DNA of 64,000 nt, from positions 2,294,001 through 2,358,000 of the forward strand of contig NC_016457.1 of the NCBI RefSeq assembly GCF_000226115.1, written 5' to 3'. Positions 11,149-22,649 of the stretch are shown here, piece after piece (the stretch's first letter is position 1; the number at the start of each line of letters is the position of its first letter). The translations under genes were made by a program, and so were the position numbers. The notes beneath the pieces were generated by a model. It was not told the origin of the DNA. It saw only the letters and a program-made list of their open reading frames with translations, and did not search any database. Source of the stretch: Thermothielavioides terrestris NRRL 8126. Taxonomy: Eukaryota > Ascomycota > Sordariomycetes > Sordariales > Chaetomiaceae.

Positions 11149-12245
11149 ACTCTCACTTGGATGCCACCCACACGGAATACAATCGACAGGACGCCAAAAC
11201 TTCGTGTCCTCCACTCTTTCTTTCATTCTTTTCGGTTCCAACAACAATGACTCGGGTCATCCTCCGTTTCTTTTTCAGTATACAATTGTATTATTGTATT
11301 GCAACGCGGCAAGGTGTTGCGGGGGCAGGACGAAGAGAACTGGACGGCTAAATGAGGCTGATAGACTTTTTGTCGCTCTTTCATTTTTGCGGTTGTCCAA
11401 TCCTTCTCTCGCCGTCTCCAACTCTCACGTTTTCTCTTATACGACACTCTCTTTTAATCGCTCTTATGCTCAGCTCTACCATAACAGGCCGCAACGGGGG
11501 ATTCGGAACCATGGGGAGGTCACACTTAACGCGAACATAACACTCCTTTGTAATCACTCGTTTCCCTTTTCCCTTCTGTTTCTTTTCTGCTCTTTGCTGT
11601 TTTTTTCTCTGTTCTTTTCTTAAACAAGCAGGATAAGGCATCTAGAGGGTGGATACAGCGCACTGGTTCATTCGGTTGTTGGAAAATCGTATGTCAAAGC
11701 CTGTGAGACTCGCTTCCCACCTTCCTGTCTGCTCACTGAGGGCAGGGGGTTACGAAGCCGAGGTTAGCATGGCTTTGCCATCAATCATTGTCGGTTAAGA
11801 GCGGGGTTTTACTGTCAACTCTCTTTTCCGAATTCGCACAGCTTTGTCAAGGCCTCTCTTTCCTTTGTGTGTGTTCGCAGCCGGGTTGGTTGGCTGGTTT
11901 GGCTTGTTTGAGGTTGAGGTTTTCTTCGTTTCTGGCGGGACGAGATGGGAGACGGGGGCGGTGGCGCAAGCAAGGCGGGTCAGTAAATGGTATTGGTTTT
12001 TGGCAGCATACATAGGTAGATCAAGTATTACCTCAAGGTAGAGAGTATTACAGAGCAGTCTTTCTTGCGTGTGACCTCGAAGATGTGCGACGCGGTTTCT
12101 CCAGGACCGCTTGTTGAAGTTTTGTCTATCTCAGTATGCAACCCAAGATGATGCACCTGCCTCTCTTCGGCTCTTTCGATGGAGATGCTATGCTAATCTA
12201 GGACCGAGCAAGACACGCAAAACGGGCAGCGAGATGAAAATAAGT
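11149..12245. other. Intergenic between two convergent genes
   Basis: 1.1 kb between the stop codons of the Sec7 gene (+) and SRP72 (-). It is rich in T-runs and CTTT-type pyrimidine tracts, especially 11350-11620. This suits 3' untranslated and polyadenylation sequence. No gene was recognised. Confidence 0.5.
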
Positions 12246-14291
12246 TCATTTCTTGCCCTTCTTCTTCTTCTTCCCGGCCCCTCCGCCAGCGCCGCCCGCG
12301 GGCGCCTTTTCCACCTTGACGGACCCTGCGCCGCCGGCAAGCTCGAGCGTCTCCTCCTCCCGCACCACACCGCCCTGCGTCGCCTCGGCGGCCCGCTTCT
12401 TGCCCTTCTTGCCCTTGGGACGGTAGCTGCTGCGGTCGCGCAGCGGCAGCCATCGCTCTGGGTCCGGCTGCTTGTTGGGGTCGTACGACTTGGGCAGCTT
12501 TCTCTTCCGGCGCTTCTTCGCCGCCAGCTGCTGGTGCTGGTGCTGCTTCTCTTTGACTCCTTGGTCCTCCTCCAGCGCCCGTTTCTTGCCACGGGTCGGC
12601 TGGGCATGGGCGGGGACGGGAGCTACCGCAACGCCTGCTTCGAGAAGGGCGTCGACGTCCACGCCGCGGGTAAGCTCTTCAACGGACGGCAGGGTGTCGA
12701 GGTAGGGTTGGACTTTGGAGAAGTCACTCGTTGCGAAGCTGGCCACGAGCCCGGCCTTGGCGGCGCGGTCGTCTGGCTGCGCAGCAACGAGATGTGAAAA
12801 GGCCTCGCCTGCGGCGGCAAGGTCGGCGGGATGGGAGGAGCGCAGGAGCTCGATACCTGCCTCACGGAGAAGGGAGATGCCAGGTCCGGAAGAGGTGGGT
12901 CCCGTTTTGCGCTGCCAATGGGCCGCAGCCTTGGCGAGCTCGCTGCGGATTGCTGAGTACCTGCCTTGAGTACGGTAGAGAGACACGGCTAGGGCGACCA
13001 GACCCGGTGCGAAGCGCACATCTGCGTGGTCGGGTGTCGTGGCCGTCTCCAGGCGCTTGAGGAAAGCTTCCAGGAGGTTGATGGCAGGGTTGGGGTTCTG
13101 GAGTTGGACATAAAGTTGAATGACGGTGAGCAGGAGGCCCAAGTCGTTAGGCCGGGTCTCGAGTAGTGGCAGAACGTGGCGCAGGGCGTCCTGGCCAGTC
13201 CGTAGCTGGCTGGCAGCCGCGGCACCGAGGACGCCAAGGTCGCACTTGGCACTGGAGATAGCAGGAAGCGAGTCCTCCGACAGTATCCTGGAGGTGGACT
13301 TCTGGACGCCGGAGAACTTCTGCACCTGGAGATCAAGGACGTATCTGTTGCATCGCCGGATAGCATCTTGGTACTCAAACAGCCGGTCGTTTCCCTTGAC
13401 GTCGGGGAGGGACTCGGCCAGCCGCTGCGCCATGTAAGGGTTGCTCTCGGCTTGGAGCACAAGGGCGTTGGCCCGGGCAATGACTTTGGTCGAAGAGTCC
13501 GAGATGTCATCCAAGCTCAGCAACTTCCCAAGATTCGCAGCCTCGTCCAGTTTCCCAAGCTTCGTGTAGACGTATGCTTGCTGCACAAGGATAGGCACCA
13601 GCTCGGCCTTTTTCTCCTCCTCATCCAGGTCTTCCGTCGCTTCGCACAGGTCTCTTGAGCGCTTGAGCAAGACAGCCGCCTGCGCGAAATCCCCGCGGGA
13701 AATGCAGCCGCAGGCAGCGTTGTACGACGTCTCGAATGCCTCCGAATCTTCCCTCGCGGGCTGCTTCTCGTGCTCTGGCACTGCCCAGCCCTTGCCCTGC
13801 CACTCGAGCTGCGCATTGGTCGCCGAGAGGTTGATCCGCAGGTCGTTCTCTTCGCCGTACTTCGCACCGCCGTCGTTCGCCCTGAGCTCGCGGTAGATGG
13901 CGGCGCTTTGTTCAAACTTCTCGGCGCGATATGCTACCTGTGCGCCGAGGTGCTTCAGGCCCCTCTGCAACCTTGCCGGGACGGCGCCAGCATGCCGCAG
14001 CACGGCTTCGGCACCCGCCAGATCCCCCGTCTTGTAGAGCGCATAAGCCTTCTCGAGCACGCACGTGTTGGCCAGCGCATCCCCGCCCTCGGCAATGGCG
14101 CGCAGGGCGTCGTCGAAGCGGTCGAGCTTCAGGAGCGCGACCACGCGCGCGTGTTGGGCTGTGGCCAGGTCGGCACCGCGGCCCTTTGCAGCGCGCACGG
14201 CGGCACTTGCGAGGCTGAGTGCTTCGGCATGGTCCTCGATGGATGCGCCTCGGAGAAGGGAGTTGAGCGCGGCGACTGCCGCGTCTCCCAT
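12246..14291 (-). CDS. SRP72: Signal recognition particle subunit SRP72
   Basis: A single exon of 681 codons. The N-terminal two thirds are TPR-like helical repeats (for example DDALRAIAEGGDALANTCVLEKAYALYKTGDLAGAEAVLR and later NLGKLLSLDD). The C-terminus is strongly basic and holds the SRP72 RNA-binding signature KRKLPKSYDP...PDPERWLPLRDRSSYR (~590-630), followed by Lys-rich tails. SRP72 binds SRP68 and 7SL RNA in the cytosolic particle that targets secretory proteins to the ER. The length agrees with fungal family members. The start ATG gives MGDAAVAALNSLLRGASIED with no better upstream ATG in frame. It faces the Sec7 gene convergently. Confidence 0.92.
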   Translation of the reverse strand: MGDAAVAALNSLLRGASIEDHAEALSLASAAVRAAKGRGADLATAQHARVVALLKLDRFDDALRAIAEGGDALANTCVLEKAYALYKTGDLAGAEAVLRHAGAVPARLQRGLKHLGAQVAYRAEKFEQSAAIYRELRANDGGAKYGEENDLRINLSATNAQLEWQGKGWAVPEHEKQPAREDSEAFETSYNAACGCISRGDFAQAAVLLKRSRDLCEATEDLDEEEKKAELVPILVQQAYVYTKLGKLDEAANLGKLLSLDDISDSSTKVIARANALVLQAESNPYMAQRLAESLPDVKGNDRLFEYQDAIRRCNRYVLDLQVQKFSGVQKSTSRILSEDSLPAISSAKCDLGVLGAAAASQLRTGQDALRHVLPLLETRPNDLGLLLTVIQLYVQLQNPNPAINLLEAFLKRLETATTPDHADVRFAPGLVALAVSLYRTQGRYSAIRSELAKAAAHWQRKTGPTSSGPGISLLREAGIELLRSSHPADLAAAGEAFSHLVAAQPDDRAAKAGLVASFATSDFSKVQPYLDTLPSVEELTRGVDVDALLEAGVAVAPVPAHAQPTRGKKRALEEDQGVKEKQHQHQQLAAKKRRKRKLPKSYDPNKQPDPERWLPLRDRSSYRPKGKKGKKRAAEATQGGVVREEETLELAGGAGSVKVEKAPAGGAGGGAGKKKKKGKK

Positions 14292-14655
14292 GATGCCGGC
14301 GGGAAGGCAGCAGGATTTTTGGCCCCTTTCGTGCTTGTCCCGCGCATTCAGCCGGCGGTCCTCCGCGCTGGAGAACCAAGTCTGTGAGTGCTTGGAGAGG
14401 GATGTGGCGATCCGTGTGCGGAATCGCTTTGGCCGACTCGACTTGTTCCAGAGCGTCGAGCTCAGGTTGCGGTGGACGAATGTTGTGTGCGGGGCAGCTG
14501 CAGGGCCATTTCGAGAAATTCTGTGGGGTAAAATACAGGCAGTTTACGTGACTGATGCCCCGTTTTAGGCGAGAGTACCTCAGTGCAGTTAAAGGTTAAT
14601 TGTCTTTAAGTTGTACTCCGTACTGTTCCCTAACTCATGGAAAGTTTATTTTTGT

Positions 14656-14705
<50 letters not shown>

Positions 14706-15314
14706 CATTTAGCTCAACCAGGGTAAGCTACGCAAGGGTTCCCTTGGGGCTTTCTTGAGACACTTGTCTGCCTGCCGTAGGACCGGATGGTATGGCGCAT
14801 GAGGGCGTTCGAGGCTGTCTGAGAGAATCAGCCTCGTTGAGACGTTGCATTATCTTGTTGCCTCGATATAAGGAGTGTTCAAGACGGCAGCAGTCCAGTG
14901 GCATTTCCTGGCCTGGTTCGAAACCTGGAAGTCATTGCTGCAAGGCGGAAACACTGAAGAGTCAATGAGATTGGGAGGTATCTAGGGCCTTAGCTAGCCG
15001 GGTGATACGTTTTGATGGCCCTTTGTAAGTGTACTCGCCGTCCTATCCTTACTTCCTGCAGCCTGGTGTCGACCGCGACACGAGTATGACGGGTCCCTTA
15101 CTTCGCTATATGTGAGGGTCCTCTAGCCATGGGCCTTAAATTCACGGTGCTTCCAGAGGAAACGTGTGTAATGGATGACGGTTCTCCATCGTTAACGGCG
15201 CAGCTCCTTGGTATGTTTGTACCGACCCATTGGCTGCCTGTTCCCCTTTTATGGGACAGTTAAGTCCTTGACAATGCTGACGGACAGGTACATATACGTC
15301 TTGGTTCGCTTGGC
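14292..15314. other. Upstream of SRP72; poly(T) tract and unassigned DNA
   Basis: The part next to SRP72 (14292-14657) should be its promoter. From 14706 to the terminal inverted repeat at 15317 the DNA is of normal composition with no gene recognised. Its left edge is a 48-nt T run, which on the minus strand would be a poly(A) tail. Confidence 0.45.
14658..14705. repeat. 48-nt uninterrupted T homopolymer
   Basis: Positions 14658-14705 are all T. Read on the minus strand this is an A48 tail after ~600 nt of non-coding sequence that contains a tRNA B-box-like word (GGTTTCGAACC on the minus strand). It could be the end of a retroposed copy or simple slippage. Confidence 0.85.
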
Positions 15315-15316
15315 TA

Positions 15317-15351
15317 CCTTAGCGCGCCAGGGGGGGGGGGTGGCAAAATGG
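15317..15351 (+). repeat. Left terminal inverted repeat of outer element
   Basis: CCTTAGCGCGCCA followed by 11 G (15330-15340) and TGGCAAAATG. It matches the right terminus in inverse orientation apart from the G-run length and one base near the inner end. Confidence 0.8.
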
Positions 15352-15794
15352 TCACCACCAAGGTTTTGTAGCGTCAAGATATTTCGCCTAGAAAACAGAC
15401 GCCTACCGGTCCCGAGTTCAAAATGCCTTTTTCAGGAAAATAATTTTCAACTAAGAAGATTAATTTAAAAAAAAATAGGAATTTAAATAATAAAAATATC
15501 TTATAGTAAAAATAATCTTTTATTAATAGGACTATTTTAAATAGATATTAATATTAATAGTAAAAGATAATTATTAATAATAAAAAGAAAGTTAGAATTT
15601 AAAATAGTTTTAATTAATTTAAAATCAACTTATAAATAGAAGATTATCTTTTAAAATTTTATTATCTATATATTTATATATAAAAGTAAATCTCTTTTAT
15701 TTATTTTAAATTTTTTTTATTTTTTATTTTTTTTTCTTTTTTTCTTTTTTTTCTTTTTTTTATTTTTTTTTTTCTTTTTTTAGTTGAAAAACTA

Positions 15795-15864
15795 GACTCT
15801 ACGAGGAATCGAACTCAAGACCTATATATTACAAGCTTACGAATTTACTATTATACTACGAGAC
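15795..15864 (-). pseudogene. Degenerate tRNA-like sequence (Thr-TGT-like) with A-rich tail
   Basis: On the minus strand this 70-nt stretch resembles a tRNA. It has an A-box-like TAGTATAATAGT, an anticodon-loop-like CTTGTAA (TGT) and a clear B box AGTTCGATTCC. The acceptor stem no longer pairs and no CCA-side discriminator is obvious. It is followed on the minus strand by an A-rich stretch (15716-15780), as in tRNA-derived SINEs. It lies inside the outer TIR element. Confidence 0.4.
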
Positions 15865-16104
15865 TACGAGACTACGATTTCACAGTTGCACCTTAGTTTG
15901 AATTTCATACTTATCTAGAGGGCATAAGCTAGAGAGCGTAGGTTAGAGAGTGTAAACTAAAAAAATAAAAGCGATCTTTAAGGTAGAAAATCATTTTTAA
16001 AGAAAAAAATCTTTAAACTAGAAAAAAAGCTTAACTTTAAAATTCTTCTATAGATCTAAGATATATATAATAGAAAACTAATATAGTAATTATTTTACTA
16101 TTAA

Positions 16105-16424
16105 TGTAATAGAAGTCTTCGAGTGCTACTAGTAAGATGCCTCAAGGTAGAGAGTCACAGTGATTAAGACGAGCAGCTATAGTTTCCAAGGCGACACTAT
16201 CTACGTATATCTCCTATTATAATTAGAGGCTAATCTTTAGAGGATTAGGAATCTTCCTCCGCCTTAGTAAGCGACTGCCTACCCTTTTAGCTACAGTTCC
16301 TAAGCTCCGAGTATATACGTTATATCGTACGTTATAGATATAAACTTCTAGGTTCTAGGTGCTTACTCCGTCTTAGAACTGTGCCAGCTCCTACTCGATA
16401 GCGGTTTACGTATATACTATAATA
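16105..16424 (-). repeat. 3' LTR of element A
   Basis: 320 nt, TGTAATAG... to ...CTATAATA (from TG...CA after C-to-T change). Aligns along its whole length with 44568-44887. Confidence 0.85.
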
Positions 16425-16739
16425 GTTTGTCCTCCCCTCTATAGAACCTGTCTTTAGGTTTAGACTTCGTAGTCGATAGTGTATTATATTGCCTAATCTC
16501 TAGAAAAGGTCTATCTACCTATATAGACTCGCCGACTAGTAGTACAAAGGGTAATAGGTTATTTGCCTAACTATAAGCTTCGCCTAGGATTTAGTAGGGT
16601 GTCCCTATAGGGTTAGACTAATTGCTAAGGCAACGTATATAATGTACTTTGCCCTTTTTATAACAATTTACATTTTACTATTATATATAGACTACTTATA
16701 CTCTACTTTAAATTTGTATTATAATAGCTATACTTTATA

Positions 16740-17124
16740 CTTTATATTTTCTTTTCTTTATATATTATCAATCTATTAGTTATAGCGCTCTCCTTCTCTC
16801 TACTTTTTTACTTTATATTCCTATCTTTATTACTACCTATATATTATCGTTTTCCCTTATCTCGTCTTTACTATCTACTCTCTATCGACTCGTTATAGAT
16901 CTAAAGGAGTTTTTTACGCTTTTAGCTTATAAAAAGTCGCTTTACTTTAAGTGTTTATATACTATATATAAGAACCTCCTATACAATTCGCTAATACCTA
17001 TTATTCTTAAATATATTATTACTAAGTCGTTGTTAAGTCGTTATAACTAATATATAAAGAGAAAGAATATTTATATATCAATAAATAGCTTAGGACCAAT
17101 GTTTAATAGCAGCTTACCTATTAA
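16740..17124 (+). pseudogene. Antisense accessory frame of element A, 5' part
   Basis: On the plus strand, opposite to pol, a protein-like frame reads through 16740-17124. Approaching B it reads YKEKEYLYINK then LRTN, with TAG/TAA only where CAG/CAA would fit. It is cut by element B. Joining across B, with one copy of CCTAA removed, continues the frame at 38659 without a shift. The product is not recognised. Confidence 0.5.
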
Positions 17125-17129
17125 CCTAA
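17125..17129. repeat. Target site duplication of B (left), CCTAA
   Basis: CCTAA directly precedes the left LTR (TGTCAGGAGC...) and recurs at 38654-38658 directly after the right LTR (...GGGCATAACA). Confidence 0.85.
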
Positions 17130-17724
17130 TGTCAGGAGCGGGGGCTCCTAGAAAGAAGGGGGTATACGTTGAAGTGACAGAGTATAAGCAAGGCATAAGC
17201 AGAGCACGCGCTACAGGGTAGCTATAGGTAGGGGGGGGTATAGGTGGTTGCATTGAACGCTAGCTTCTCTCACTGCCTATAGGTTCTATCCTCCTTATCT
17301 CTCCTATCCTAGCCCTCGATCTTCCTCCGTATTAGCTAGCCTCTATTCCTAAGCTTGCAGATCCTTTCCTAGGCTATCCTATAGCGCCTATATAGCTCCC
17401 TAAGTACGCCTAATCCGCTCTATTGCTAACCTAATGTCTTAGTTCCCTACACTTACTTAGCCTAATGCCCTGTACTTCGCTTAGCTCTATACCCCTCTAA
17501 TCACTCCTCTAGGTAGCTCATATGATTTAGGCTACTAATATATACCCTAGTGGTATATGTAGATGACCTATATAGTGCCCTATAGTTGGCTAGGCTATGC
17601 TAGATACTAGATATAGGGCGAGGCGGTTAGGCCAAGGGTTGTGCTAGGTGCTAAAGCGCGTTCCGAGGGCTATGCTAGGTGCTAGGGCGGGTCCTATAGG
17701 TTAGGGTAGTTCTAGGGTATAATA
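17130..17724 (-). repeat. 3' LTR of element B
   Basis: 595 nt, starts TGTCAGGAGCGGGG and ends GGGTATAATA. Aligns end to end with 38059-38653, with RIP-type transitions. Confidence 0.88.
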
Positions 17725-18859
17725 GGGCCCTCCTCCTTCAAGGTCCCTAACCCTAGGGACTACTGTGCTATAGCCTAAAGGGCGTAGCAATTACACTTTA
17801 GGTCGTAGCCTTATATACCTAGTGGCGGACTATATAATAGTAGTTTAGATAGCGTATATATAGCTTACGATCTTGCTATATATATAGTTCTTATTGATTG
17901 CGCTTTGGCCTATAGCCTAGCCTATTGGCGGTAGATTATATAGCGGTAGTTCAAGTAGCGTATACACGGCTTGCGATCTTCCTATATATATAGCCTCTAT
18001 CGATCTAACTGCTCCTCTGTATATATAATCTAGGGCGGCCTAGATAGAAGTGGCCTATTCAAATCTAGGGCCGCCTATTTAGGGCCTATTTAGGTCTAAA
18101 ATAGGAAGGTAACAATAGAGCTAAATAGAACTGAATAGAAGGTATATATATTTAGGGCGATAGTAGGAAAGAAAAAGGGGTAAAGAGCGTACACTATATA
18201 TGTCCTAAGCGCCTTCGCTATATATATAGAAAAGGGGAATTGAAACTTCTACTAGAATATCGTAATATAAGAAATATAGGATTTTAAGCCTTCTAAGCTT
18301 AGACTACCTTACTAAGTATATCTTTTAGGCTTGTAGCTCCTAGCCTTCCTTTCCTTCTTTTCTTCCTTCGTACTATCTTTATAAATGCTTAGCCTACCTA
18401 AGTGCCTAGCCTACTACAACGATAATACGATACTAGCCTACAATTGCGATTGTATATATGCCCTCTGCTTCCTCCTAACGCTCCCTCTAATCGTGTATAT
18501 ATAGCTAACTTCTTTGCTCTATAGATAATTCGTTTTTTAGTGCTCCCGCCCTCGCCTCTCCTCGGTAGGTCGCCCTACAATAGTTTAGTCGATTAGTAGG
18601 ATAGCTCTCGATCGATAGGATAGCTCTAGCGATTCTAGTGTATAAGGGCTATATAGCTAGCGAACTCGCTATATAGTTAGCGAGAAGAATATAATAGTAT
18701 ATTAATAATATAGTAGATTTAAATAACTCATTTATTTCTAGCTACGCCTTGTAAATAACCTTTAACGCTAAAATATCGATAGATAGTATAGGGTAGACGC
18801 TGCTAATATACTAGGTAAAAGCAATTATATTAAAGTTGTTTTCGAGCCTAGGCTTCTAG

Positions 18860-19240
18860 CCTATTAATGTAGCGCCTAAAGAGCGTCCTACTAGCGAGGT
18901 GGAGTCGTCTACCAATAACGCGCCTATGGCTTCTATAGAGTGTATATCTAGTATAGTAGCTACGCTTATCAACGACGACGAGAAGGAGAAGAAGAAGGAG
19001 GAGGACGAGGACGAAGAGATAGAGGAATCTAAGCCTCCGACTCTATATAAAGGTAGCTTTAGCTATAAAAGAAGGGCGGTATATAGAGAGGGTATAGATA
19101 GGGAGCAACGTAATCGCTAACAGTGTAGTAGTCTAGTGACCTTGACTCGACGCCTAAGAAGAGAGTCCCTATAGGCGCTACCTATATTATTCTATAAGTG
19201 CAAAGAGCGTAATCAAAGTGTATTGGAGGTATAGGCTATA
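18860..19240 (+). pseudogene. Antisense accessory frame of element B
   Basis: The plus-strand frame, opposite to pol, reads APKERPTSEVESSTNNAPMA, an acidic Lys/Glu-rich segment, and a basic QCSSLVTLTRRLRRESL segment after one RIP-type stop. A second plus-strand stretch follows at 19434-19990. It lies between integrase and 3' LTR, the same position as in element A. Function not recognised. Confidence 0.45.
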
Positions 19241-19433
19241 TATATACTAACAATAGTAGCTGCTACCGTTGTATAGCTAAGTTTTTCAACAGTGGTAGCG
19301 CTCCTATCTGCTATTATCAAGCTAGTATATATCTATATATAGGTTGTATATCCATTGTATCTAATATACTTATAGGTTCTAGTTCGTACTACGTTGAGTA
19401 TATATAAAATAACTATATTTACCTAGCTATAAG

Positions 19434-19990
19434 TTGCCCTCCTCTTTTAAAGGCGCTAACCTTAGCACTTTAAAGCTAAAACCTACGTTTTTATTATATA
19501 TATATTACGCCGTTGCTAATCCCTCTAAAAAAATGAAGATTTATTCTACTACCTTCGCTATAGTTTATAGCTTTATCGAAGCTCTTAATAAGAGGGACTA
19601 CTCTACTACTAATGAGAAGGTAAGTTTTAAATATCTCCCCTACGTATATAGTATATATATTAAATATATTCTAGCTAGCTACACTTGTCTAGGGCGTTGT
19701 CGACGCGCTTATAGTAGCCTATAAGGCTATTAGCAGTGCCCTAGTCGCCCCTACCACCTACTCTAAGAACTTCTTAGAGTAGTAGGGGGAGATACAAAAG
19801 GCGGAGAGTATACTAAAGAGGCGTCTCTAGCGCTTTGTTAGCGTGCCTACGCCGCTCCCACTTCCTCCCCCTCCTCCTAGCACTATACTAGAGGAGGTAG
19901 TAGAGAGACTAGCTAAGCTAGAGGAGCAGTAGAAGTATATAGAGGGGGTAGTAGTAAGTCTATAAGTCTATTATATCTATAAAGCATATA
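19434..19990 (+). pseudogene. Second plus-strand frame in element B 3' region
   Basis: Begins PSSFKGANLSTLKLKPTFLL and continues after 19724 through a Pro-rich PPPPPSTILEEVVERLAKLE segment with RIP-type stops. It could be the continuation of the 18860-19240 gene after a frameshift or intron. Not recognised. Confidence 0.4.
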
Positions 19991-21235
19991 TATAGCTAAT
20001 AATCAAAGAATGAAATTTTAGTAGTAGTAAAGAGCTAGGGTTCGCCGCTAGAGGAGGGTAAAGAGGGGGAGGGGGGTAGCGAGGAGGGCGCTAATAACGT
20101 ATAGGTAGACAAGTTTATAATAGAGTTAATCTAAGGCTTAGAGAAGGACTTAGCGATATAGGGGGTAGCTATTAGGTAGGTAGGTAGTTCTTATATTGTT
20201 TTTTCTTTTTCCTTTTCTTTCCTTTTTTCTTTAATTAAAGCGCTGTTTAGCGCCCTTATTATATTCCCGCCGCTTATCGTCTATACCTATATTTATCTTA
20301 AATACGTACTTCGTAAGTACGTAGTAAAGACCTGTTATTAATATACCTATATAGCTCCTAGGTGTTCTCCTTTAGTAGATAGTTCTTCTACTTAATAAGG
20401 AAATACTTGTTGAGAGGTAGCCCTATATAATCAAGAATAGCTTCGACCTCCTAATGCTACTCCTATATAACGACCTATATATGATTATAGTATTTAAGCG
20501 CTTCCTATAGGTTGCCGTTGAATAGCTCGAATATTGCAATAGAGAAAATAGGGTAGAACTTGAATATAGGCAAGAGATCTAAGTGATATACTATCTTTTT
20601 ACTATCTATATCAACGATAATTTTAAATAGCCTAAGATACTTATCTACAAGTTTATTGCTTAGGCGCTACTAGTGAATATACCTTAAATCGACCTAAACC
20701 TATTAGCCAACTCTAAAGGTTATAGGCATATATTTATAGTTATACTACTTTATATAACCTTCGTTAGCTTATACTAGGGCCTCGCAGATTCTTTCTTGAT
20801 CCTTAGCGAACTTCCTAGCACACTCCTCTATAGTAGGAACATTGCTTAAGCTATTTATAAGTAGGTTTACTAGATTGTATAGGTAGTAGCTATAAAGGAG
20901 GTATACTAGGGTCGCCTTTATAGCCAAATGCACTAAGGTGTTGTAAGTGTGTTTAGCTAGAGCTAACTTCTACGCCTAGTTATATTGCTCCTATATATAG
21001 TAAATATATAGGTAATGCTCTAACGCCTAATTCTGCCTCTCTGTCTAACTGTTAGTCTAAGGATAGTATATAGTACTTAGCTTTTATATAATATCTAAGA
21101 GGTCGTAGAGTATATACTAAAATCCGCTTATAAACAAGCTCCTATAGTTAGAAACAATAGTCTATAGCAGGCTAAAGGGTTAGTAGATATAATCGAAGAA
21201 GAGGTAGGCAAAGGCGCTAGCTTAGAGCTGCTTAT

Positions 21236-21349
21236 ATATTGCAATATAGAGGGCGTACTTAGTAAACTTGTCGACGATAACGAGGACGGCGTTATAGGGC
21301 TTATATATATAAGGGTCGATAGAGGTAGGCAGGCTAGTAACGAAGTCGA
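21236..21349 (-). pseudogene. Element B integrase core fragment
   Basis: The minus strand reads VDFVTSLPTSIDPY then YNAVLVIVDKFTKYALYIAI, the D-containing catalytic block of gypsy integrases. Integrase-like sequence extends roughly over 20.5-22.3 kb with RIP stops. Confidence 0.75.
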
Positions 21350-22344
21350 CTATAATATCTTGCTATAGGCGCTTAGGAACTAGCAATGCTATAAGCTTGC
21401 TATAAAGGCGATAGGTTCTCGCTTTTATATAGCTATATATAACGTATTCTACTATATATTAATCGATCTCCTTATATATATCTAGCTAGTAGTAGTAGTG
21501 CATTAGGCGTTTACGAGTCTTCCTAATGCCGCTATAGCCACTTGTTGTAGCGTTATAGTAGCGTATTAAAAGCGTATACTATAGAGCTATAGGTATATAG
21601 ATCCTACTACTATAATATAGGATGCTATTGTCTCTATGCTTCCACTGCTTATATATACGAGCTATCTTCTAAACGCCCTTAGTTACCTAGGGATCAACTT
21701 CCTATATCTAGATTAGTTGCTATTCAAAAGGCTAGCCTTCGTCCTCTACCGGCTTCCTAGTAGCAATAGCGATATATAGGCGGTGATTAGGCGTATATAT
21801 ACCGTTAGCTAGACTACTATAGGCCGTCTAGTCTAAGGGGGGTCGCCGCCTAGGCCCTAGGTAGCTAGATTCCCTTATATATATTTCCTAGGCCTCTAGG
21901 GAGCTACGCTCTAGTAGCGGTTTACTAGGTCTATCTAGGCCGTAGGTAGCACTTCCGTCTATACCGTAGTTAACTAGTGGAAAAGCGTTATCTAGGCAAG
22001 GCCTCTACATCGCCACCTCTCCTTTATCCCTAGCTATAGGCTTATAGTGACGCTTACTACTACCTATACACTATAGGACCTTCTAATAGCCCTCTTCGAG
22101 GCGTATATTAGGTACAACACTCTTATTAAACTCCTACTTATATAGCTTATATATATTCTCCAACTCTCTAAGGCCTATACTAGGTCTTAGCTATATAGCT
22201 AGAGTGATAGCCCTAACTATAGAGCAGTGCCCTAGTATATAGTCCTTTCCTATAGTAATACACTCCTCTAGAAGCTATAGCAGTAGGTTCTTAGCGCCCT
22301 CGTTGCTAGGGCCTTCTACTAGGTCTAGTCTTCGAGAGAGTCTA

Positions 22345-22592
22345 TATTACACGCTAATAGCGCTTAGTGACTATCTAGCGGTAAACGTATAAGGGTGAGA
22401 AAGATCAATGCCTCTTAGCCTTGTTAGCTAATGAGGTAGCACTCCTGAACACTAGTATATATTACAAAAGTATATTGATATAGTCTATCTTCCTACGAAG
22501 GGGTTCTAGGTAAAGTTCCCTTTTTAAGAGAACGCTCGTCACCCTTAGCCGTAGTACAGTTATAGGTGCCCTTGCTACAGTTATATATAACA
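22345..22592 (-). repeat. 3' LTR of element C
   Basis: 248 nt, TATTACACGC... to ...ATATATAACA. Matches 34189-34436, 32682-32930 and, in reverse complement, 62927-63174. Confidence 0.88.
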
Positions 22593-22649
22593 AGTGCCTA
22601 GGAATAAGAAGAAAAAGATAGCGTCTTTACTATTATTATAGAACTTAAT

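Noticed and set aside
15208..15468. 86-codon plus-strand frame across the left TIR
   Set aside because: Spans the transposon end and a G homopolymer; no protein-like pattern.
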